NCBI RefSeq assembly: GCF_003576645.1
Contig: NC_044924.1
Location: forward strand, 6,440,093 to 6,504,092
Direction: 5' to 3'
From: Ipomoea triloba
Taxonomy: Eukaryota; Streptophyta; Magnoliopsida; Solanales; Convolvulaceae
DNA: 64,000 bases
The notes beneath the pieces are model-generated. The model did not search any database and was not told where the DNA came from. It saw nothing but the letters and a program-made list of their open reading frames with translations. Shown piece after piece: positions 55,801 through 64,000 of this stretch (position 1 is its first letter; every line of letters begins with the position of its first letter). The position numbers were made by a program, and so were the translations under genes.

Positions 55801-56538
55801 ATAGGCTTAAACTGATCTTCTAACATTGGTTGACATTGCAGCCGGACCCGTACTGGAACCTTGAGAAAGAAATAACATAGTTTACATACAAGCACCAATT
55901 TTTTACCCTAAAATAGAATGTGACAACACAAGAACTAAAGGAAAAACAAAAAGTAAAGGGTAAGTCAGCTATAGTGCCTGGGCAGGAAATTGTGTTCTCT
56001 CTGAACCATTTGATGTCCATGCATATGGATTAATATTCAGTTGGCCAGTGCCTGCAGCCTCAAAGATACCATTGAGTTTTCTGTCGCTGTAGTTGAATAA
56101 GAACAATGGAAGACCTGGTACTATATTCTTTACATAGGAGAAGTGTTGAAATGGCAAACCTGTCAATATTCAGAAGTTAGAACAGACAATAGTTTGAGGA
56201 AAGGGGCATAATAAAGATAAACATGTACAAGGTATAATCAAAAATCATATGCTATGTTTGATAATTATTTTATAACACATTGTCAACATGTATGTCCTCC
56301 TTAACAACATAAGATGAAAGAAAAGGACCAAGTACTCATGCAGGATATAATCATGAAACTTACCAAAGAGCTGTTTAAGAAGGCATTCTTTGATCGTATC
56401 GTTCTTGCAACCAAATATAACACCACCAAGTTGACCTTTCTTTAAATTCCTAAAACCTGAAGCATTGAATAGCTTGTTTGGTGATGATGGTGGATATTGG
56501 TGGGGTGTGAAGGTGTTCATTTTCTTCCCTGCTTTCAT
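52853..56538 (-). CDS. DCD domain and kelch-repeat protein
   Basis: Exons (minus) 56364-56538, 55978-56159, 55239-55859, 55068-55145, 54801-54480, 54152-54351, 53899-53975, 53566-53667, 53050-53236 and 52853-52954 give 681 aa. The DCD (development and cell death) domain comes first: GGVIFGCKNDTIKECL, LPFQHFSYVKNIVPGLPLFLF, GIFEAAGTGQLNINPYAW and FWFELDHAQTSKLI. A low-complexity linker and a coiled-coil-like stretch (EEFKAFKETHKLKVDCLEKKL) follow. About six kelch blades complete it (IYLVGGYDGETW, LYALGGGTG, IFAIGGGNGHD, LYAVGGYDGSIY, YALGGYDGSAM, IFVIGGVKSGEDI). Plant DCD-kelch proteins are stress-linked, with unknown mechanism. A further 5' UTR intron ends just before the ATG. Intron 2 seems to start with GC (CAG|GCACTA). 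Confidence 0.92.
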
Positions 56539-56559
56539 CCTGAAAATCAAATGGGCAAA

Positions 56560-58225
56560 CTATTATAATTGTATCTTATTAAGACAATTCATAAACACAC
56601 AAGGCACAATATAGGCCAAATCAAAAGTAATTGACCAAAAATCAATAACCAAATCAAGAATGCCATGCAAATTCACCGGGAAGATGAAAATGCTCCACAC
56701 TCTACAAGTAAGAGTTGGAAATGGAGCAAATTAGATAAAGTTGTGGTGTATCACTATCTGGTGCACTCTACCAGTATAGTTATGCAATTCACTTTTGAAC
56801 TTAGACCTCAATGAAAAAGCATTACATGGGTTTGATGCAACTCATTCTAACCCACATATAATGTCTGCAAGTAGAAATGAAGCATATTATACTAATCTGT
56901 TCCCAGCCTGTTCAAATTCAACCCAACATTAGGATCCATCATGTTGGATTGTTGGAAGGAATTCCTTCAAAATTACAAACCCTGCATTGTGAGTGTGTTT
57001 TATGCTTTTTCTTTTTCCTTCTTTTCCAATTCCCAAACAACACTTTGTTCCACTCAAGCTAGGCTGATCTTAAAAAGATCCCATTAGACAGTAATATACA
57101 ATATTTGCCTTGCGGTTACTTGATTCCTAAGGCAATCAACTGTTCCCTACTTTCCCCACTTTCAATAACTGTAAGTCTGTAACCATTCTGTCATTCCAAC
57201 CACTTCACCAGGTAGTGTTTCTTTTATTAAAAAATAAATAAATAAATAAACATAAAAAAAATCATAAAATAGTTCTACACAAACAACAGAAGCATCAAAT
57301 TATGTAAATCTTTAAAAATCCAAGAAGATACATTATTAACCCCTCAGTAATAAACTATTAAAAATCCAAGAAGATACATTATTAACCCCTCAGTAATATT
57401 TAATTTCTTTTATTTTTTTAATGCAACCTAGCTTGTCTATACTCCATAGAAAAAGCGGAATCACAGTAATGCAAAAATTTAAAAATTAAAACAACAACAG
57501 AAACCGATGATTTCAGGGACAACAATCAACAGAAGGGCGCTATTCTCTAGCAAAGTCCACACAAAATCATTTTAAAAAATCAAACAAATGAAGATTGTGG
57601 CTTCGTCCCGTCGTATCACTATCAATGAAACCTCTCCGACCAAGTTTCGACGAATCAAATGTATGATACTCCAAAGCACACAAAATGCGCGTATATTGAA
57701 AGAGAGGTGAAAGAGACGGACCTAGCATTCAGAGGGAGAAGAGAGCGAAAGCTTCGAGTGAACGGAACCGTCGGAGGCGCCAAATGAGTGAGAGAAACTG
57801 AGGGAGTATACGTGTACAAGTAGAAGGCGACAGCTCAGTGCTGGTTCACGATAGTGTTGCACCCCAAAACTTTTCTAATTTGCTCCTATAAAACAATTGA
57901 ATACTTTTTTTTTTTTGAAAACACAATTGAATACTTTTTTTTTTTTGAAAACACAATTGAATACTTTTAATACTTTAAATAAATTGTTTCATCGAAAATA
58001 GAATTACTTTAATTTTTATATGAAATTTTTCGTTTGCTTTTTTAGTGTTTCCGTCTTGGAAAAATGGAAGTGCACAATGATTGCGTGATGGCATGGTAGC
58101 AGTGGTAGAGGAAAAGATAGGGAAGTTTGTTACTCTCTTGTGTATATTAATATCTCTCTGTCTAATTTTATGTGTTAACAAGATTTTGATTGAAATTGTT
58201 TTTAATTCAATTTGTCATGAATCAA
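56560..58225. other. 5' region and upstream flank of the DCD-kelch gene, with tandem repeats
   Basis: Includes the intron just upstream of the first coding exon. A likely non-coding first exon lies near 57640-57725. A 46-bp unit is duplicated at 57313-57404, and a 30-bp unit (atacttt..gaaaacacaattga) is repeated at 57901-57960. No other gene is supported. Confidence 0.5.
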
Positions 58226-58228
58226 AGA

Positions 58229-58320
58229 CCTTGTGGTTTAGTAACATCCGGTTGCACCTTCACATAGGAGGAGTGAGTTTGAGTTTCAGTGGAGGCGATG
58301 GACTTGTAATATTGATAAAA
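58229..58320 (+). mobile_element. SINE-head-like fragment
   Basis: 'accttgtggtttagtaacatccggttgcac..cacataggaggagtgagtttgagt' resembles the head at 46281. The A box is degraded. No target-site duplication was found. Confidence 0.5.
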
Positions 58321-59604
58321 TTAATATTATGTATTGTGGTATTTTAAAAATGAACTTATAGTCCTGTAAAAATAAACCTACAGTATTTTGAAAATTAACA
58401 TTTAATATATTGAAAATGAACATGACAAAACAATCGTATTTTCATTTAAAATATTATAATAAAAATATCAATAGGAGTATCATTTGAAATACCTTAATTA
58501 GAATTTTTTAGTGATATTTATTTTATTATTTTTATTTGTAAAAAAAAAAACTTTATTCACCTTACAAGTTCCATGGTATAATAGTCCTTTTAAATAGTAA
58601 TTTTAGGGGATGAATATGTTTTTGATGAAAAATATTTTACATGAAGTGGAGGAAAATGTTGTTTTTTAGTGTTTGGTTCATGGAATTCATTCCCTCACGT
58701 TTGAAGAAAACAGAATGCTTGGTAGGACATGGAATTTTGTTTTCAATGAGGGTTGGGAAGAAAAAATGAGGTGACTTGACAATTTTACCCTTGTTGTTCT
58801 TTCTTTCTTCTTCTTCTTCTTTTTTATTTTATTTTTTGTTGTTGTTGTTGTTGTTCTTTCTTTCATTATTATTAATTTTATTGTTTTGTATGTCATATAA
58901 GTCATTATACTTATTATTCTTTACAATTTCAAATTCAACCAAACTGGAATCAATATTTCCAGTAACTTTTTCCAACAAACCAAACAATGAAATTCATCTT
59001 CCTAGTAATTGATTTTGCATGGAATATCAATTTCATTCCCTTTAAAATATTTTTTGGTTACCAAACAATGAAATTCATCTTCCTTCCACGGAATATCAAT
59101 TTCATTCCCTTTAAAATATTTTTCGGGAACCAAAGGACCCTTATTGCCTTATCCATTTATGTTGGTAAGTTATGAGTAACTTATATTGATCTACTTCCCA
59201 TCCTTTATTAGTTAGGGACTAGGGTTATAAAATGGAATTCACTAAACAATACTCTTCCCCATAAATCAATAGTAAGCAACTCCATATATACTACAAATCT
59301 ATCAACTTTTGAGGGACAGATGATACCATATAAAGAATTCTTGCAAATAGGTAAGGTAACATTATATGATTTAGTCAAGTGGGATCGACTACATTGAAAC
59401 ATAAATACATATGAATCCTCCTTTGAAATTTGAACATTCCCGGCCATTTTCTGCTATGATGTCAAATGTTCAAAGCCTAAATGGGTTAAAAGGTTTCAGC
59501 AGTGTGTTGGAGAAGACAAGTGTTTGATGAAATGACAGCCAAATTATACACACAAACAGATATAAACAAGTTGTAGAAAACTGTCTCCACTCAAATCAGC
59601 AGCA
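58321..59604. other. intergenic DNA between DCD-kelch and PP2C genes
   Basis: Holds (CTT)n and (GTT)n tracts near 58804-58855. A roughly 70-bp unit (aaacaatgaaattcatcttcct...ccctttaaaatatttttt) is repeated at 58983-59056 and 59063-59127. Flanking words 'gtttggttcatggaattc' and 'ggaaccaaaggaccc' suggest a MITE. No gene is supported. Confidence 0.45.
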
Positions 59605-59610
59605 TCGCCA

Positions 59611-61870
59611 CTATGTGGCCGGCGAAATCAGTAGCTCGCTTGCGTCGTCGTCTTTGACCTTGTAGTCGAGAACAGTATCAAGGCCATCGTCAGTTTTGGC
59701 GTTGGTTGGGCAGGTGTCATCATCAATGATTTGCGAGGCGGATTTTGTCAGCGCTGAGCTCTGGCGTTTGAAGAACAAGCACACGACTGCGCAATCGTCA
59801 ATCTTGGAAGACGGGTACCTTGTTTTCCACGCCCGGACCGCACGTTCCACCACCAGCTGCGCCGCCGCGGACCGCTTCTTGGCGGAAGCAACCACCCTGA
59901 TCACCTCCTCGTTGCTCAGCACATCCCAAACCTAAAACCAAAAGCAAGACATAATTAGATATTTTTAAGTCACTAAAATCGCTCTCAAAATGTGCAGGAT
60001 AGATCTGATCATACCGGTTCAAATAAAATTGTCTATCGATGTAAGTCAAATTTGTAATATTATGACTATTAAATCAATAATTTGACCAACTTGACTGCAG
60101 ATGTCCCATGCATGATTAGATTTGGACAGTAATTGAACCCTTTGCCTTCTTGACAAGTGCGTTTGCACTCTTGGCAACTTGCTCTCATAAATGCAGTCAG
60201 ACTCAAATACAAAAGACCTCTTCTTACTAAAAGTCAAATTTGTAACTTTGTAATTATCAAGTTAATGATCAAATCAGACTAACTTGACTGAGTTATCCCG
60301 GGCATGATTAAATTTGGATAGTAACCGTTTACACTCTAGGCAAATACAGGGTGGCATACCCCATCGGTGGCTAAAACGACGAATTCATCTTTGTCTGAGA
60401 GCTTTCTGTAATACACTTCCGGGGTGGAGATGAGACCGTAGTCTTTTAAACAGAAATCTCCGAAAGCCCTTGCCATGGCTAGCCCTGGACAGTCTTCATT
60501 AGGCATCCACACTCTGAACACACTCGGCTCTTCCTTCATCGCCATTACTCTTCCTTGGCAGCTTGTGATACGTTCCCTTTCACCTACCAGCACGTTAATG
60601 GAAACCCTAGCTAAGTCCAAACTTCACTCATAATTTAATTAAAGAAGAAAATGAAATCAAGCTAAATCAATAATCATATATACTTGGAAGGTTAGGTTTC
60701 AAATCGACAGAGAGCTGTTCAGGAACAAGTGCACCTTCATCATCTGTTGTGCAGAGTACGGCACGAGAATCCCCTAAGTTCCCAATTATCAAATGTTCAC
60801 CCTGAAGATCATATCACAGGAAACATTACAAAATTCACAATTGAAAAAAGACTTGATTCTAGATGCACAATGAGATTCGCAGTTCTCACGGGAGGATAGT
60901 TTTCATCCCGATCTCTCTTGCGAATTACACAATCAGTTATCACTAAAATGCACACCATCGTAAATACAGAAATCGTGTTTTTAAATGCATAATCAAGCTG
61001 GAGAAGGAGATTGGTATGTACCAGTTTAGAGACAGTAATGGAAGTAGTGCCACTGCTGTAGGTCTCAACGGAAGAGTCGCCTTCTAATTCATTATCCATA
61101 TCTTTAAAGGCCTTGATTATATTGGATTTGGTCTTGATAAATACTGGATGATTCTGAACGTCACCGCCTTGGAGATTATTGTCAGCGCTGCTATCCCAAG
61201 AATTATTTCCTTTCAATGACAGCGAAACCTTTGAAGGCAAGACGTCGCGGACGTAACGCGCCACCTTATGGCCGGAGGGTCCATGCCCGTCAAAAACACC
61301 ACAGAAGTACCAATCTTTCTGCCCTCCGAAGTTCTGAACGTATACAACACCAAAACAAAACAGAGAAACAAATTAAATTATTCAATAATCAGGTAAATTC
61401 GCATAGGTAACTCAATTGGTCATCTAGATGGTAGATTGAAGGAAAGGATTTAGGATCAGGTAGCGACAATATGGAATTACTACACCGATCCTTCTTTCAG
61501 ATAAGATGTTGTTGAGTTATCGTGATTTACTTATTCACAATCATGCCAGGATTTCCCATTTTGGGGGAATATAATGTAGATGAAGAAAGGAGATAAGAGG
61601 ATGAGAATTTAATTAATTGATTACCTCCCAAACGGTCATGGCGTCTTGATTGATTCCCTTTTTACCTTGTTGAGAAAACATGGAGACATATTTAGAGGAT
61701 CCATGCAACCTGACGTTTGCCCCAAAAGTTGCTCTTCCCACAATTCCATGATCATCGTCATATTCATATTCATCCTCAACCTCTCGCTGTACTCTGTAAT
61801 TCGCATTTTCCGCTCTGTATCCATCGTACCTCTCAATCCGAACCCTCTGGCACGTACAACATCCGCCCAT
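59611..61870 (-). CDS. protein phosphatase 2C, clade E-like
   Basis: Mg/Mn-dependent Ser/Thr phosphatase. Exons (minus) 61625-61870, 61022-61333, 60684-60801, 60360-60583 and 59611-59931 (GT-AG) give 406 aa. Metal-binding and catalytic motifs are in order: GINQDAM (about 75), VFDGHGPSGHKVA, SGTTSITV, GNLGDSRAVL, LAMARAFGDFCLKDYGLISTPEV, FVVLATDGVWDVLS and DDCAVVCLFF. The N-terminus MGGCCTCQR has a glycine for N-myristoylation followed by three cysteines, so plasma-membrane anchoring is likely. The acidic C-terminal tail ends SELLISPAT. The whole pattern resembles Arabidopsis clade E members. Confidence 0.94.
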
Positions 61871-63106
61871 TTTCGTTTTCCGATCCGATCCACAACCTTA
61901 GCTTCAAATTAAATATGTTTGATCTATCTATCAGGAGATGAATGGCATCTCCCAATTGAATTGAAAGATGGATGGAAAACAGATCGAGAGGGGAATTGGA
62001 TTGGATTGAAGGATGTAGATAGATGGATCCCGAGATGGAAACTGCGGTGCGGGAGATTGTATGTATGTTTAGATCAGAGAGAAAGCAGCAGCATTTGAGA
62101 ACAAACACAAGCTAAACAGGCCAAATCATGAATGTCTGTCTCATGAGATGAGGGTGACATTCATGATTTTTGGGATAAACAAAATCCAAAGATCGATTCA
62201 AAAGAATATAAACGTCAGTGTGGGTGGAGATTGGAGAAGGGTTCGTTGTTACATTCGTGGTGGTGGATTTAATGATCTTGAAGCATGCAAGTTGACCATA
62301 TGGCCGATATTTATCTCCACAATAATGCATGGCGAAATGCCATGAGTGCAAGGAAATAAAAGCCTGATCTCCAAATGGCATTTTATCACTAAAAATGATA
62401 AATATACTACGTAGTATTAAAAAATAAAATTTCTATCAGATATCTTGTCAAAAATCAAAATTAAAGAACTACAAAGAGATAAATCAAGCCAATAGACCAC
62501 TTTCACTAAGAGTCGAACTTATAATCACATAATTATAAATTTAAGACTCATAATTATAAATTTAATAGTCTTAAAGAACTATAAAAAGATAAACCAAGCC
62601 AATAGAATGTGATTCAATTTCCCATCTTGATTGTCATCCTTGTTGAAAAGGTTCTTGTATAAACTTCAGCATTGAAAATCGATAAAATGACAGAACTTGT
62701 TACTCAGCAAATATGCACACTTGCAGTGTTTCACCGATTACAGTGTTTGAGTTTTTTTTTTATATACAAATTGTGTAACCAGAAAACAATTGCAATATAT
62801 AACCGCTAGTAAATTTACAAAGGAAATGAATAACATCGCGCTTGCACGCTGACCTCATGTGTCATACATCAAATCAAATATATATATATATATATATATT
62901 TCCCCGATTAATCTATGGGGAGATAATAAAATATTGGAACCCTAACTTAATACATGCTATAGAGGGGAAAGTAAATATTTTACAGTGGCAGTGTATAGAT
63001 CTTCAATTCTGGAAAAAAGGATTGAGGCTGCCATCCGAACATGGCAAGATCCGTTGAGAATCCAGGCTGTATGGTTGACGGATTAAATTGCAAAATTTTT
63101 CATGAA
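61871..63106. other. spacer between PP2C and SCAR genes
   Basis: Begins with the PP2C 5' UTR and promoter. Small inverted words (atcatgaatgtc / gacattcatgat) lie at 62125-62168, and a (TA)n run at 62878-62900. No gene is supported. The last part is the SCAR 3' UTR. Confidence 0.45.
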
Positions 63107-64000
63107 TTAGTCCCAAGAATCCTCGTCGTCCTCTTCATCACTTCCAGCAAAAGCCTATGCAGCATAGACATCAATCAGTAAACTAAATTTATGTACAGGA
63201 GAAGATAAAGCATGTGAACACAAGAGAGACCTGGCGAATTGTTTTTGCTTTCTCCAAAATGGCAGCAACTCTCAAATTGGGTTGAGGAACCTGAATATTG
63301 GGTCTTGTCACACTTGCAGGCTTCAGATTGAAGGACTGGAAAATTATTTTATAGAAAAGTTCAGTCATCTCAAAGCAAAAGAGGTGAGGATTAAAATTGG
63401 AAAGATATCTTATGCAAGGCTTTCCCATTTTTACCTTGTTTCTTATCTGTTCTAATAGCATATCTCTTTCATCTACCTTCTCAACTGGGGGCTTAACTCT
63501 ATCAGTCACTTTCCTCAGCTGCAAAATGATTCAGATTGTTAGTTAATGTACTTCACTAAACATGCTGATATCAGTACATAAAAAGAACACAGGATGCTTA
63601 CTTTGCTTTTGTCATGTTCTAATGCCATATCTCTTTCATCCACCTTTTGCACCGGGGGCATAACTCTATCACTCACTTTCCTCAGCTGCAAAATGATCCA
63701 GGTTGTTAGTTAATGTACTTCACTAAATATGCTGCTGTTAGTACACAAAAAGAACATAAAATGCTTACTTTGCTTTTGTCATGTGCAGCTACAGCCTCAA
63801 TTAGAGGACTTCGAGGTCGAGGTAGCTTCATTTTCCTGCTCCCATTCACCATTCCATCTTCCACAGCTGGCCATATAATATCCTCTTCTAAACTAGCCTT
63901 GGTCTGCAGAGGCTTTTGAAAGTTCTTCTCCATTGCTAATCGTAAAGCATCATCTATGACCAAATTCTCCTCCAAACGTACAGAGCTCTTCTCACTCTCC
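63107..64000 (-). CDS. SCAR/WAVE protein, C-terminal end (gene continues past the window)
   Basis: SCAR/WAVE proteins activate the ARP2/3 complex to nucleate branched actin. Five exons are visible (minus): 63769-64000 (open at the edge), 63602-63685, 63435-63518, 63231-63335 and 63107-63154. They contain the WH2 actin-binding segment [17 protein letters not shown], the linker [31 protein letters not shown], the connector [19 protein letters not shown] and the acidic tail EEDDEDSWD with the ARP2/3-binding Trp. The exon coding the LRKV...DERD block is present twice, both open and with good splice sites, which adds 28 residues compared with what I know of the family. The N-terminal SHD domain is outside the window. 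Confidence 0.92.
63435..63768. repeat. 167-bp tandem duplication creating an extra SCAR exon
   Basis: Exon plus intron units at about 63435-63601 and 63602-63768 are offset by 167 bp. The acceptor 'ctcagctgc' occurs at both 63514 and 63681, and the intron text 'ttgttagttaatgtacttca' occurs in both. The duplicated exon starts LRKV like its partner but ends HDKSK like the upstream WH2 exon, which shows where the duplication joined. Confidence 0.93.

Noticed and set aside
1..64000. CRISPR arrays, operons or bacterial systems
   Set aside because: Genes have plant introns and families throughout. The tandem repeats seen are not spaced like CRISPR arrays.

Overview
This is a 64 kb window of nuclear DNA from a flowering plant. 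The genes have spliced plant exon structures: plastid-targeted ferritin, TBL, PRA1, DREB2, a SCAR protein and MIR390. The intergenic DNA is very AT-rich and full of small transposons. Several SINE-like repeats (tRNA-type A/B boxes, shared tail, A-run) resemble ones I associate with Convolvulaceae (Ipomoea). The eudicot call is firm; the family-level call is an inference.

Layout. 1-3.1 kb: intergenic DNA with a decayed RPS4 pseudogene and a long (TA)n tract. 3.2-9.4 kb: two iron genes back to back, ferritin (minus, 8 exons, with an IDRS-like promoter element) and mitoferrin (plus, 2 exons). 9.7-14.7 kb: a 5'-truncated LINE with a 20-bp target-site duplication; a 25-N gap inside it is followed by a second, nearly identical 1.7 kb stretch that is most likely an assembly artefact. 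15.2-19.3 kb: two tandemly duplicated tRNA-Gly(GCC) genes and a DUF538 gene (minus). 21.1-23.7 kb: a TBL-type O-acetyltransferase gene (plus). 24.6-25.4 kb: an unusually short BZR1/BES1-like gene (minus). 26-32.5 kb: a transposon-rich block with a broken hAT/ZMYM transposase, 147-bp tandem repeats, a solo LTR, a Helitron and a duplicated host segment. 32.8 kb: a clear MIR390 hairpin, then a DREB2-type gene (minus) and a PRA1 gene (minus). 37.0-37.6 kb: a Mutator-like foldback element. 38.2-39.9 kb: a cytosolic-type MIF/MDL gene (minus). 40.9-46.1 kb: a SIEL/INTS4-like ARM-repeat gene (minus). 46-50 kb: MITEs and SINE fragments. 50.5-52.6 kb: a second MIF/MDL gene (plus) ending in SKM, with a Helitron in its intron. 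52.9-56.5 kb: a DCD-kelch gene (minus). 59.6-61.9 kb: a clade-E-like PP2C gene (minus). 63.1 kb to the right edge: the 3' end of a SCAR/WAVE gene (minus) with a tandemly duplicated exon.

Functional links. Ferritin stores iron in plastids and mitoferrin imports it into mitochondria, and they are physical neighbours. The two MIF genes look like a cytosolic and a peroxisomal paralogue. DREB2, BZR-like, PP2C and MIR390 are regulators. Most remaining sequence is transposon-derived, and three introns appear to use non-canonical GC donors. Exon boundaries were worked out by hand from splice consensus, reading frame and remembered family sequences; no searches were run.
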